Of a stretch of 64,000 nt of DNA, positions 11,533 through 22,869 are shown piece after piece. Under the pieces are notes generated by a model, which was not told the DNA's origin, did not search any database, and saw nothing but the letters and a program-made list of their open reading frames with translations. Every line of letters starts with the position of its first letter. The first letter of the stretch is position 1. The DNA comes from Maea johnstoni (lineage: Eukaryota > Annelida > Polychaeta > Spionida > Magelonidae): assembly GCA_963942565.1 (NCBI GenBank), contig OZ012697.1:21560557-21624556 (forward strand). The letters run 5' to 3'. The position numbers were made by a program, and so were the translations under genes.

Positions 11533-14500
11533 ATATCTTATCTTAGTTACTGTCCATTTCACCGTTTCTATACTCAGAATGCATAGTGGTAATCTTGACA
11601 CCGAGAGTCACATCTCAGTGGCATGTTGGAATTCTCGTGGTATGCTTACCTCCGTGGCTTACCTTAATCATCTTATGCAACATAACGATATTATCTGTAT
11701 TTCTGAACACTGGCTTCATGCCAATCGTCTACACACGTTACTTGATATTTCCGCAGATTTCAATTGCATAAGTAGGGCTAGTAGCCACTCTAGTGCTGAG
11801 TGCTATGGGACCCGTAGAGGTCAGGGAGGTGTCGCCCTCTTTTGGAGAAAGTCGCTAACTGGTGTCTCACCTATATCCGAACTTACCCATGATCGTTTAT
11901 GTGGGCTCCGAGTCCAGACTAAGAGCAACAGAGTTGTTAACATTTTCTCTATATATTTGCCCTCTCAAGGTTCATCTGATGATTTTGAGACCTCCATTGA
12001 TGAATGCGCAGAAATTTTAAATTCGAGAGAAGATGTTGCTTTTAATATTGTGTGCGGCGACTTCAATGGTGACGTTGGCCATTTGGGAGGTCCTAGATCA
12101 AACAGAAAGCCTACTAAACAAGGTACCATTGTTAACAAATTCTTCACCGAATTTTCTTTATTTCCGGCTAACCTCAGTAGCAATGCTTCCGGTCCCATCA
12201 ACACTTTTAGAGGCGGGATGGGGTCTTCTACTATAGATTATGTAGCTATACCTGAAGGTTTGCGGAATAGTTTGATAAATTGTGAAGTCCTTCAAGAGGA
12301 CGAACTTAACACGTCTGACCACTATGCTATTTGCACCGTACTTAATTTAGGTTGTATTCCTAGGATGGTTGCTTCACCTCGCCCAGTAGGGAGAGTTAAA
12401 TGGGACAAACCTAATGTCATTGCCAAGTATCAAGAATTAGTCAGCCGTAATAGCTATGATCTCAGTGTCTCTTTTAACTCTTCACCGAAGAGCCCTGAAT
12501 CTATTGACGAGTGCATCAACCAGATGGTTCACAACCTTACCACTGCTAGTAACGAACTTCCACGTTCTAGATTTCGTAAGAATGTCCGTCCTTTCTGGAA
12601 CCTCCATCTCACTGAGTTGAAACGAGCCAAAGTCGAGTGTCACAAGCTGTGGAAAGAAGCCAAACGCCCTAGAGGCGAAAATCCTCTTTATCTTAACCAC
12701 AAGCAAGCTAAGAAAAACTTTATGAGAGAATTGCGGAGGGTTCAGAAAGACTACGAAAGAAATGAAATTGACGGAATAATTCGTGACGCCCATTCTAATA
12801 AGAACAGGTTTTGGAGAAAGATCAAAAAGTCGAGACAATCCGGTCAAAACGACGTCTACGCCATACGCCAACCATCTGGTGAAGTGGTCTACGATATAGA
12901 TTCAGTAGTTAACGTATGGAGAGATCATTTCGAAAAAATTTCCTTACCTAGGGAGTCCCCCAAGTTTGATCTAGAACATTTTGAGAATGTTACCCAACAA
13001 GTCAAAATTTGGTCCGAAGATAGGAGTAATGACGAATTCTTGCGTGATGACTTTTCTAACGAGGAGATTAGGAAAGGTCTTAAAGTGCTGAAGAAGAGAA
13101 AAGCCGCTGGATGTGATGGCTTAACAACCGAACATCTTATTCATGCAGGTGACAATACCATTTACTTACTTAGCCTCCTTTACAATAGCATACTTGAGAC
13201 TGAGTATGTGCCTGACAATTTCCGCCGTGGTACGCAAATTCCTCTTTATAAAGGAAAAAACCTCTGTCCTCTTGACGTTAATAACTACAGAGGTATAACG
13301 CTTCTCACCTGTATGAATAAGTTGTTCGAAGTCATCATATGGGAGAGAATTAAGGATTGGTGGGATGAAGCAGGAGTTATCTCCCCACTTCAAGGCGCGT
13401 GCCGGAAAGGCTCTTCTTGTCTGCACTCTGCTTACATTTTGCAAGAATCAATAGCCACCGGTCTGGACACTAAACGCAAGGTTTTCGTCGCGTACTTTGA
13501 CGCGGCGAAAGCTTTTGATAGTGTCTGGACCGATGGCTTGTTCTACCAACTACGCCGAGCTGGCCTCAACGGTAAGACGTGGCGCATCCTTTACAAGTGC
13601 TACGAGAATTTCCGTTGCAAAGTTCGCCTAGCTGATACCTACTCCGATTGGTACACTATGAAGTGCGGAATACATCAAGGGGGATTTCTGTCCCTTTTGA
13701 AGTATGCCGCCTTCATAGACCCCCTGCTTAGAGAAATTGAGACATCTGGTTTCGTCAGTCGTATCATCAATATCCCTGCTAGCCCAGTAGGCTACGCTGA
13801 CGACCTCTCTTTGTGTAGTCTTTCTAAGTTCAATATGGACCAAGTCCTTAAGATCGTCTATAAGTATTCTTGCAAATGGCGCTTTTACTACAATGCTAGC
13901 AAAAGCGCTGTTATGACATACGGCGAAAATAAGAGGGAAGCTAGTAGAAATTCCAAATTCCGTAATTTTCAGCTGGGGACAGAAAAGGTTAAGGAACGAA
14001 TCGAGTACGATCACGTGGGCATAAAGAATTGCCTTTTCAGTGATACTACCCCTAGGACGGAAGACCGTATTAGCCGCGGCAGACGAGCCTTCAATGCCAT
14101 AGCTAGTATTGGCATAAAGAAAGACGGTGTATGTTTTAATGTGTGTTCTAATGTCTACTGGGCCATCATCGTACCTATCGTTTCTTATGGTTCAGAACTC
14201 TGGGTTTTACAACCCGACGAAAATGAATTGCTAAGCAAGTTTCAAAGGTATGTTAGTAGGCGTTGCCAACGTTTCCCCAAAAGGTCTCCCAACTTCAGCG
14301 CTGTAAGCCCTCTAGGTTGGATCGACATACTTAAGTTTATCAAGGTGAAGAAAATGCTTTTTCTTAGGACTATTTTAGTCATGCAGGATAACTCTATCTG
14401 TAAGCAGATTTTCAACGCCAGGTCCGAAACGTATTTTAATAACCTAGAGGAAGGTAGATGGAATGTACATTCCTGTCCTACTTTCGAGATTCTCAATACG

Positions 14501-15088
14501 TGCGCTGATTTCGGTATGTTAGATGTCTGTCGCAACATGATTGAAAATGGGTGTCACTTGAGCAAGTCCGAATGGTGTAAGAATGTCTGGAGTATAGCAT
14601 GGGAAATGGAAGATGCAGAATACTCTATAACTCATAAAGACTCCATTTTACATCGTGTTAGTGACAAACCACGCTGCATCACTTGGTGGGTGCTATCTGA
14701 TCTAGTGCCCTCTATGGTGGGTATATGCGAGTCTATGGCTAAATTGGTATGTGATGCCAGCTTGCTTAAAGCAAACGATTATAGACTTAAGAAACTGAGT
14801 CACAGTCACAAGATATGTACAGCCTGCGATCAATGGGTAAAAGAAGATATTTGGCATATAGTCATGCAATGTCCCTACTATGAGGGTACTAGATCAGAGA
14901 TGCGCGATGTCCTTAATGCCATAGACGATCCTGAGGTACAGAGGGTAATTTCGGAACCCCAGGAGTTTTTCAATGTAGTCATGGGAAAACATCCGGAGAA
15001 CACTCCGTTTGAATCGATGATTAAACTCTGGGCCATAACTGGCCGGTATATAACTCGTATGTACAAACATGTTATCAATAACAGATAA
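11513..15088 (+). CDS. LINE ORF3: AP-like endonuclease and reverse transcriptase, 1,191 aa
   Basis: This is the catalytic protein for target-primed reverse transcription. Numbering runs from the ATG at 11513; the ATG at 11528, in the TAATG overlap, would shorten it by 5 residues. After a short hydrophobic leader, residues about 25-275 form an endonuclease/exonuclease/phosphatase fold: VACWNSRG, SEHWL, GDFNGD (around 183) and SDHYAI (around 268). The reverse transcriptase spans about 520-830: KKRKAAGCDGLTTEH, YRGITLLTCMNKLFE, YFDAAKAFDSVW (catalytic Asp), GIHQGGFLSLLKY, and YADD at 761-764. The tail has a thumb-like region (PIVSYGSELWVL) and a C-terminal zinc-finger-like C-x2-C ... H-x4-C around 1102-1122. 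The lengths and order fit a complete Jockey/I-type protein and no interruption is seen. Confidence 0.93.
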   Translation: MRTNLMIYLILVTVHFTVSILRMHSGNLDTESHISVACWNSRGMLTSVAYLNHLMQHNDIICISEHWLHANRLHTLLDISADFNCISRASSHSSAECYGTRRGQGGVALFWRKSLTGVSPISELTHDRLCGLRVQTKSNRVVNIFSIYLPSQGSSDDFETSIDECAEILNSREDVAFNIVCGDFNGDVGHLGGPRSNRKPTKQGTIVNKFFTEFSLFPANLSSNASGPINTFRGGMGSSTIDYVAIPEGLRNSLINCEVLQEDELNTSDHYAICTVLNLGCIPRMVASPRPVGRVKWDKPNVIAKYQELVSRNSYDLSVSFNSSPKSPESIDECINQMVHNLTTASNELPRSRFRKNVRPFWNLHLTELKRAKVECHKLWKEAKRPRGENPLYLNHKQAKKNFMRELRRVQKDYERNEIDGIIRDAHSNKNRFWRKIKKSRQSGQNDVYAIRQPSGEVVYDIDSVVNVWRDHFEKISLPRESPKFDLEHFENVTQQVKIWSEDRSNDEFLRDDFSNEEIRKGLKVLKKRKAAGCDGLTTEHLIHAGDNTIYLLSLLYNSILETEYVPDNFRRGTQIPLYKGKNLCPLDVNNYRGITLLTCMNKLFEVIIWERIKDWWDEAGVISPLQGACRKGSSCLHSAYILQESIATGLDTKRKVFVAYFDAAKAFDSVWTDGLFYQLRRAGLNGKTWRILYKCYENFRCKVRLADTYSDWYTMKCGIHQGGFLSLLKYAAFIDPLLREIETSGFVSRIINIPASPVGYADDLSLCSLSKFNMDQVLKIVYKYSCKWRFYYNASKSAVMTYGENKREASRNSKFRNFQLGTEKVKERIEYDHVGIKNCLFSDTTPRTEDRISRGRRAFNAIASIGIKKDGVCFNVCSNVYWAIIVPIVSYGSELWVLQPDENELLSKFQRYVSRRCQRFPKRSPNFSAVSPLGWIDILKFIKVKKMLFLRTILVMQDNSICKQIFNARSETYFNNLEEGRWNVHSCPTFEILNTCADFGMLDVCRNMIENGCHLSKSEWCKNVWSIAWEMEDAEYSITHKDSILHRVSDKPRCITWWVLSDLVPSMVGICESMAKLVCDASLLKANDYRLKKLSHSHKICTACDQWVKEDIWHIVMQCPYYEGTRSEMRDVLNAIDDPEVQRVISEPQEFFNVVMGKHPENTPFESMIKLWAITGRYITRMYKHVINNR

Positions 15089-15566
15089 TCTGTGTTATTT
15101 TGCTCTCCGTATGCCTTAAGCTACCTCTTAAGGTGACACCAGTTAGTCGTACCGACTTTATGTATTGATCCACCTTAAGACAGTACCTAGTACTGAGTAT
15201 GTATTCCTGTATTTAATTTACCACGTCGGTATTTTTATTTTACCGTGGTTATTTAGTATGTTAGCAATTTCAGTTTTCTAGTTACTTTTCAGTTGCTATT
15301 ATGTTCAGTTCCCATTATGGGTTATTCTTTCTTCCATGTTTTCGCAATTGTTATGATTTCGTTTCCGTATTTGATATGATTTTGTACCGTCGATTGTACA
15401 GTCAATAAACATACTTGAATACTTGAATACTTGAATTGTGTATAATACGCGTATTCGGTCTGTGCATTTCTGGTATTATAGATTTCTAACTATACCAACG
15501 TAACATCTTTAGCTTAATAATGTTTACAGTATTTGTGTATTATCGCGAAGTTGCAATACACATTTG

Positions 15567-15800
15567 TTTAGTGTCTGTGCCCCAAAACTATGGAATCAGC
15601 TCCCAGATAATATTCGGGCAGCTGGGAGTGTGGCAATCTACAAACGACACCTGAAAACACATCTGTTCAAAGATGTATATATCAATTAACTATGTGGATA
15701 TCAACATCTATCCTTTGACAATGGAATGTAATGCGCCTTTGAGCATGTTTATATTGAATGGGCGCAACATCAAATGACAATATTATATTATTATAAAGCT
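15567..15800 (+). mobile_element. 5'-truncated LINE, C-terminal tail only
   Basis: A 40-codon in-frame stretch ending at 15689 reads as the classic C-terminus of LINE RT proteins: APKLWNQLPDNIRAAGSVAI then YKRHLKTHLF. An AT-rich 3' UTR with GCGCCTTTGAGC and a TAT/ATT-rich tail follows. It belongs to a different LINE group (CR1/L2-like motif) from the intact element 130 bp upstream. Typical 5' truncation. Confidence 0.8.
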
Positions 15801-16473
15801 CTCTCTCTCCCTCATATTATTTTCAAAGTGAACCCTCTATGAAAGAAATTTGCCTGGTGTGGATAGAGGTAGACTAGGTTCATAGCCCCTAAAAAGTTAG
15901 CACTCCCTTCTGTGCTAACCAACGCATTGTAGTGTAGTAACAGTAATGGATATAGATGGCATCGCCTGGTCCTATCTTTAGAGATGTTAGGTTGTCACAC
16001 TCAAACTGAATCCTCTATTCCCCTGGTGAGATAATTGTAAACTAAATTGATTACCGTACTATGGCCACCTAGACTGTTTGGTGCCTGCTAACAAAAAAGA
16101 TAACTTGATAGAAATAATACATACGACAGCCTAGAATTAAATTACCTAGGCTAGGATAGAGGTAGTTAAAGGTGACTCACATATAGCGTAGGTGCTGTGC
16201 GGGTAAACAGCTGATAGTGCGCTGACGGCCAACAGAAGATGTACGAATCCTAGCCCCATCATCTTAAAACGCTCCTTACTAGTCCTATCTAATCAATATG
16301 TAGGTGTTAGAAAGCTATTGGCGACAGTTATCTATCGCACCTCTTAACCGCTCGACTCAGATGAAATTAACTAATGCAGCTAATTTTAGTTTGCCAGCTT
16401 AATATATAAGACCAATAGCCAACACGTCATTTGTAAAATAAAGTTCAATAACCCATTCAAATGTGTTTTGTAA
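15801..16473. other. Intergenic, no gene seen
   Basis: This holds a short CT-rich tract and a diverged repeat segment (15993-16095) also present at about 3645-3750. Nothing coding is recognisable before the gap. Confidence 0.5.
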
Positions 16474-16673
16474 NNNNNNNNNNNNNNNNNNNNNNNNNNN
16501 NNNNNNNNNNNNNNNNNNNNNNNNNNNNNNNNNNNNNNNNNNNNNNNNNNNNNNNNNNNNNNNNNNNNNNNNNNNNNNNNNNNNNNNNNNNNNNNNNNNN
16601 NNNNNNNNNNNNNNNNNNNNNNNNNNNNNNNNNNNNNNNNNNNNNNNNNNNNNNNNNNNNNNNNNNNNNNNNN
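16474..16673. other. Assembly gap (200 N)
   Basis: Exactly 200 Ns. The round length suggests a fixed-size placeholder, so the true distance across it is unknown. Confidence 0.99.
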
Positions 16674-16910
16674 TCTGCCGATATACAGAAAATCATTGTT
16701 TTCTAGCAGTTTATTTCCCCTGAGTGTACAAACTTTGATTTGGGAAAACCACCAACTTACTCCATGTCATTGGCAACTTCCTCTCATGCCTGAAGACAGT
16801 GAAACTAGTGAGAGTATGAGACACAGTGAGAGGTCAGTTGATTATGTATTAGACCAATCAGCAATGGTCACAACCCCTCAGCTCCTGGACTACATATAGG
16901 CAAGAGTGAG

Positions 16911-17255
16911 AAGAAAGAATAACAGAAAAGAACACAGTTGTGTGGGACTTCGTAATTTCTTTTATCCTCACTTTATCAGCCATAAAGAGGTTTGAGCCTA
17001 GAGTGAGGAATGATCAACAAGAAAGAACATGAAGAAGAGAATACAGTTGTGTGGGACTTGGGAATTTCTTTTATCCTTACTTTATCTGCCATAAATAGGT
17101 TCATGACTAGAAAGTAGTTCACAGTTAGTAATAAGAAAGAACATGAAGAAGAGAACACAGTTGTGTGGTACTTCAGAATTTCTTCTCTCCTCACTTTAAC
17201 TGCCATAAATAGGTTCATGACTAGAAAGTAGTTCACAGTAGAGAACAAGATAGAC
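16911..17255. repeat. Three-copy tandem repeat, period about 115 bp
   Basis: Units start with AAGAA.AACA, carry CACAGTTGTGTGGGACTT, TTATC.GCCATAAA and GGTT.A.GA(C)TAGA, and repeat at about 16911, 17025 and 17140. The second and third copies are closest. No coding potential. Confidence 0.85.
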
Positions 17256-17389
17256 GCCAGTGGCGTCAAGAGGTTGATTCCTTGTATGTCTTTTTGTAGT
17301 TAATCATTTGCAATTTTTTGTTTTTTTAATATTTTGCTATTTTGAAATTTTTCTGATTTTTGTGTTTTTTCGTTAGTGGTTACAGACTG

Positions 17390-20350
17390 ATACACACTTG
17401 TAATGCTGCTGATGATACTTACAGACTTTTTAATCAAAAACCAAGTTTGTGAATAGACATTAATATCAGTTTGGAGCACTATAAAACATTTTCCTTTTTT
17501 ATGAAATTCTTTATCTTTTTATCATACCTAATAGTGCCAAAAAATACATCTGAAACACATATCTTTCAAATTTTTCATAAGATTTCTATCTAAAACCCTC
17601 CCTCAAATATTTTCCAAAACTATAACCCACTTCTGGCTATCCAGAAACTTTGACAAACTCACCACCCACCATCACCTATCCAGTAGATCACCAAACATGA
17701 ACGGGAAAAGCCCACATCCTGCACTGCAAATGACAGTCAACAAAACCCCACCAATAGCATGCTTGCCACAACTTACTTAATGCTGCCTGAAGAACTTAAG
17801 TCCGTGACTTACCCTTACATGAAAATGGCCAAACACTGCCAGAATGCAAACATGCACAGGGATCAACCTTATGGTCCCTTAAAGGGCATATGCCCCTGAA
17901 CCATGTGATTTTGCTACCAGATGATGAATTATAGGAGCCAAGTTTGTGAACGGACATTAAATATCAGCTTAAAGCATTTTAAAAACTTTTCCTTTTTTTG
18001 AAATTCTTTATCTTTTCATCATACCTAATAGTGCCAAAAAATACAGCTGAAACACAAACCTTTCAAACTTTTCCCTGGGAGCATGCCCCAAGATCCCCAA
18101 ACCTGGACAATGCACCCCTGGCAAAACCATACCGTCGTGGTGGCCGCACAGGAATTTAATAGCCCCTAAACTTAAAATCCTGGGAGCCAAATCTGCTCCT
18201 GTCTGAAAATGTTAAAGTCAATCACTGATGCATGTAACAAACTGACTGGCTGCCTGCAAATAACACCACATCAAAATCAAACATGTTGCCAACAGCCAAA
18301 AATCCACTCCCCCTTAACAGAGGCTTGTGACTCTCCCCCACAACACAAAATGTTAACACATAAGCTAAGTATATACAACAAAGCCCATGCATTAAAATAA
18401 GTGCCGGCTCTCAAATATTAAAAAAGACCAACAGTTAAACAGCGAATAAAAAATTTCATCATAACCTAAAATTCAGCACGCATAAATAAAATGCAACTTT
18501 TGACAAACTAAACTAATCACTAAGCCTATCCGCCAAATATAAACATGAACATTTTAACACACATACTTCAGAAAAAGAGAGCGATGGGGGGCGGGGTTAA
18601 AAATTTGACATCTGACATATCATCAAAGTAACACAAAACATTTACATGAAGATGGCCAAACACTGCCTAAAAGCAAACATGAACAGGGATCAACCTTATG
18701 TACCCTTTAGGGGCATATGCCCCTGGTTCATGTGATATTGCAACCAGATGAAAAAATATACGAGCCAACTTTGTGAAAGGACATTAAATATATGTTTGGA
18801 GCATTTTAAAACATTTTCCTTTTTCCTTAAATTCTTTATCTTTCTATCATACCTAATAGTGCCAAAAAATACATCTGAAACACATATCCTACAATTTTTT
18901 CATAAGAATTCTATCTAAAACCCTCCCCCAAATATTTCCCAAAATTATAACCCACTTCTAGCTATCCAAGAAACTATGACAAACCCACCATCACTCATCC
19001 AGTAGATCACCAAACATGAATGGGAAAAGCCCACATCCTGCACTGCAAATGAGAGTCAACAAAACCCCACCAATAGCATGCTTGCCACAACTTACCTGCT
19101 GCTGCCTGAAGAACATTAGTCTGTGACTTACCTTTACATGAAAATGACCAAACACTGCCTGAGTGCAAACATGCACAAGGATCAACCTTATGGTCCCTTA
19201 AGGGGCATATGTTCCTGGATTATGTGATTTTGCTACCTGATGATGAACTATAAGAGCCAAGCTTGTGAATGGACATTAAATATCAGCTTAGAACATTTAA
19301 AAAAAAATTCAACTTTCTTGAACTTCTTTATCTTTTTATCATACCTAATAGTGCCAAAAAATACATCAGAAACACAAACTATTCAATTTTTTCCCTGGAA
19401 AAATGCTCCAAAACCCCCAAACCTGGACAGTTAAAACATTTCCCTTCCACTGAAATTCTTTATCTTTTTATCATACCTAATAGTGCCAAAAAATACAACT
19501 GAAACACATATCCCTCAATTTTTTCAAAAGAATTCTATCTAAAACCCTCCCTCAAATATTTTCGAAAACTATAACCCACTCCTAGCTATCCAAGAAACTA
19601 TGGCAAACTCACCACCACTAATCCAGTAGATCACCAAACATGAATGGGAAAAGCCTACAACCAGCACTGCAAATGAGAGCCAACAAAACCCCACCAGCAG
19701 CATGCTTGCCACAACTAACATGCTGCTGCCTGAAGAACTTTAGTCCGTGACTTACCTTTACATGAAAATGGCCAAACACTGCCTGAATGCAAACATGCAC
19801 AAATATCAACCATATGGCCCCTTAAGGGACATATGCCCCTGGCCATGATCTTCCGCCACTAAAGCAGGTCCAGCACTACCAGAAACCCAATATGCATGCA
19901 ATAACTTTGTACTTAAACCTAAAATAGACTGATACACACTTGTAATGCTGCTGATGATACTTACAGACTTTTTAATCAAAAACCAAGTTTGTGAATAGAC
20001 ATTAATATCAGTTTGGAGCAATTTAAAACAATTTCCTTTTATTTGAACATCTTTATCTTTTTATCACACCTAATAGTGCCAAAAAATACATCTGAAACAC
20101 ATATCTTCCAAACTTTTCATAAGATTTCTATCTAAATCCGCACTTAAAAAAACTTCCCTATTTTTGAATTTCTTTATCTTTTTATCACACCTAATAGTGC
20201 CAAGAAATACAACTATAAGAGCCAGTTTGTGAATGTACATTAAATATCAGTCTAGAACAATTTCAAAAAAAATTCCCATTCTTTGAACTTCTTTATCTTT
20301 CTATCATACCTAATAGTGTTAAAAAATACATCAGAAACACAAACTTTGTA
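17390..20350. repeat. Locally amplified AT-rich repeat block
   Basis: The core TACCTAATAGTGCCAAAAAA with flanking TTCTTTATCTTTT occurs about eight times (near 17525, 18025, 18850, 19340, 19475, 20070, 20190, 20310). A longer module with CAGTAGATCACCAAACATGAA and GCATGCTTGCCACAACTTA occurs three times (17680, 19000, 19625). Modules end with a short palindrome-like GGGGCATATGCCCC (17884, 18712, 19203, 19825; sometimes one mismatch). Order and spacing vary, so the block grew by unequal duplication of sub-modules and is not a clean satellite. No ORF is convincing. Confidence 0.8.
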
Positions 20351-20374
20351 ATTTTCCCTTTATTTTGATCAGTA

Positions 20375-21245
20375 TTTTCGTTTGTTTTGCATCTTGGGCG
20401 ATACAAATGCAGGGAGATGCTGCCTGGGCACGAGCACTGGGTTGAAGGGGTATGGGACCGGCATCGGCATCATAGGGTAGAAGCCTGCATACTTCAGGTC
20501 TGCTACTTCACTCATGTTGAGAAGAGTTTCTAGGGACAGAACTGCAGGCAGCACTAAACATCAGGTAGACTGAAGGTACATCAGAGAAATTCAATACACC
20601 ATGCAACCTGAAAAAATAATCATACATACCATCAAAGCAACACAAAAATATCAACACAAAACATATCTCACCAAATGCAATCTTATATTATCACACCGAC
20701 ACAATATCTTCTTTAAACAGTAATTGTTTTGTTTGAGGGACAGTGAAGATTTGCATGGTTTCTATATTTTGTGGATGTGTTTTTATAAAATTGTATATTG
20801 AGTGATAGTTTTGTATTGATACTTTTGTATTTATTTCAATTTAATGTATGCTTACTATTTTGGGTTGTCAGGTGAATCAAGTTCCTATGATGCTCTTTGG
20901 TGTAGATGCAGTATGATGTCGAAGCCAGTTTCTATGAGTGCTGCCTGCAGTTATGTCCCTTGACACCCTTCTCACCATGAGTGAAAATGCAATCCTGAAG
21001 TATGCAGACCATTAACCCTGCCATCCCATGCATTTGCATTACATGCTCTTTGGGCTTATAAGTTTGTGACCAATAAATTATAACAGTACACACTTTTCCT
21101 GTCACCCAAAACAATTAAAATCATATCTTTATCTAAAATACAACAACAGTGAGAACGGAAGGGATGGCAGGGTTAAAGGTCTGCTAACTTCAGGACTGCA
21201 TACTACACTCATGGTGAGAAGGGTATATATACTGACTGCTGAAAT
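20375..21245. repeat. Three related segments in alternating orientation
   Basis: A segment read on the minus strand at 20440-20555 translates as LPAVLSLETLLNMSE then LKYAG. The plus strand at 20942-21010 gives LPAVMSLDTLLTMSE then LKYAD. A third, decayed minus-strand copy is at 21177-21235. The last two form the arms of a large palindrome around the MITE at 21012-21176. The matching residues could mean a short coding-derived repeat, but the family is unknown. Confidence 0.55.
21012..21176. mobile_element. TTAA-flanked MITE, family P3
   Basis: TTAACCCTGCCATCCC at the left is the exact inverted complement of GGGATGGCAGGGTTAA at the right. The 165-bp unit has no coding capacity. TTAA at each end suggests a piggyBac-type mobiliser. 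Confidence 0.8.
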
Positions 21246-22136
21246 CGCGATAAAAATATTTACTACTTCCGTTTTTTTCAAAGTTGTTTTCTTACGATTG
21301 TGGGGATCAAAAAAAAATCCACAAATGGGCAGGATGGATTATTTAGAGTCTGTTTTCTTGAAGTTGAAACTTTTTTTCCGGTTTTAGTGGCGAAATTAAT
21401 AAGTAAATTTAGAATTTCGCCAGGGTTCCTAAATCAACATTCCAAAAAGCCGTTTTTGCCGTTTTTTTCCGAAGTCGCCATTTTTTTTCAAAAATTACAA
21501 ATATAACCAACAAGTTATGATAATAGGGTAAAAGCCCTATTTGTTGCGAACACTTTGATGGGCCATTTGTAAATTTTGACCCAGAAACGGCGACGTGACA
21601 ATTTATTGAAAAAAGTATGTTTTTTGTGTGAAATGCACACAATGCATATCAATGCCCTAATCTCGCTATATCAAAAAAATCAACTTCCGGTTGTAGCGAA
21701 AAGCTATTTTTTCGCTTCCAACCTGAAGTTGAATTAAAAAAATGATTGAATCAGATAGATGAGGATCTCATCTATCCAGGTAGGTAGTCATATTGTGATC
21801 GGGGGGAGATAGCTTGATGAAATTGACAGGAATCGGCGAGGTACCATTGAGAATGTACTAATCGCCATGGTCAACACGCCACCATCGATGCGTGTTGACA
21901 AATATCTCAAAATATTTTCGATTTTCCGAAACCAAAAGAATTAATCTTAATAATATAGATACTTGGCTTGTTAATTCTTTTGGTTTCAGAATTTTAGAGT
22001 TAGAGATGGCCACAAACGAAAGCTTTGAAATCGGGGTGCAAATTTCGTCAAACCCGATATTCAAAATGGCGGAGGGTAACCTAGCCAATGTAAAAAATAC
22101 GTGAATGAACACGTAAGTAAAATAGTACAAACAGGG

Positions 22137-22345
22137 ATACAAATAGCCGCTCATTGGTTAATAAACCGCGGGAAAGAGTACCACGTGGTGTGACGGTGAG
22201 GCAGTGAGACCGCTCATTGGATAATTCACCAGAGACAAACCACGTGGTGCTGGGAAACCCAATCACGCACCGTCATGTGATTAGCCGATCGCATTAAATA
22301 TGCAGAAAACCCACGCATGCGCATCCACCCACGCATGCGCATCCA
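22137..22345. promoter_or_regulatory. Promoter-like cluster of duplicated motifs
   Basis: Two copies of CCGCTCATTGG (inverted CCAAT box) followed by ACCACGTGGT or CCACGTGGT (E-box palindrome) lie at about 22149-22192 and 22211-22248. Two adjacent copies of ACGCATGCGCATCC (NRF-1-like) lie at 22311-22340. This density is typical of an invertebrate promoter, but I see no gene start on either side, so it may be an orphan or belong to an unrecognised transcript. Confidence 0.4.
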
Positions 22346-22869
22346 ACGGCCGCCCCACCAGACCAGACGCGCTACAGAATCGTATTGGAGTGAAGAAAAC
22401 GTAAAGTATAAACACGTAAAAATCCACCAAAAAAAAACTAGGCAACCCACAGAAACAATGAAACAAACATTATAAACTACACACCCAATTCTAACAGAAA
22501 CAATAAACAAAACGACCCCACCACACCCCACTCTCCAGATCATGCGGCTAGAATTTTCCAAAAATGCCATGTAAGACAACATAGGGAAAAGGCATCAACC
22601 AGCTCCCAGGACCCTCCCCGGGAATGCAAGACAACAAAAGCGAACTGAATATAGGTTGTTGTACAACAACCTCTAAAAAACAGTGAAACACTAATTTTCA
22701 CTTTAAGATGGACCTTATCCGCTAACACATCGCATTGTTAACTTAATCATTATTGTTATTTTTCTGAATTGGTATATGTCTCTATATTACTGAAGTTAAT
22801 CTGAATTAATATAAAGTGACGGTTTTCCTACCTATCCCTAACACGATGCTACTCCTGTGCGTGTTTAAG

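Larger units (their letters stand above)
7578..15436 (+). mobile_element. Apparently intact three-ORF LINE (non-LTR retrotransposon)
   Basis: A candidate 5' UTR of about 530 bp is followed by three open frames on one strand, ORF1 8110-10551, ORF2 10551-11528 and ORF3 11513-15088, and a 350-bp 3' UTR ending in three tandem ACTTGAAT units (15412-15435) instead of a poly(A) tract. ORF1 is of the RNA-binding type and ORF3 carries an AP-like endonuclease and a reverse transcriptase with YADD. The motifs (SDH in the nuclease, QGGFLSLLKY in the RT, a C-terminal C-x2-C ... H-x4-C) place it in the broad Jockey/I/CR1 assemblage; I cannot name the clade. No disabling change is visible in any ORF, so it inserted recently. 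The 5' boundary is a guess: it must lie right of the unrelated tail ending at 7577. Confidence 0.88.

Noticed and set aside
16976-17269. 97-aa minus-strand ORF with repeated NYFLVMNLFMA
   Set aside because: Its internal repeat is just the three-copy tandem DNA repeat read in a frame free of stops.
16911-20350. CRISPR-like array
   Set aside because: Eukaryotic context; repeats are long and of irregular spacing and the sequence between them is also repeated.
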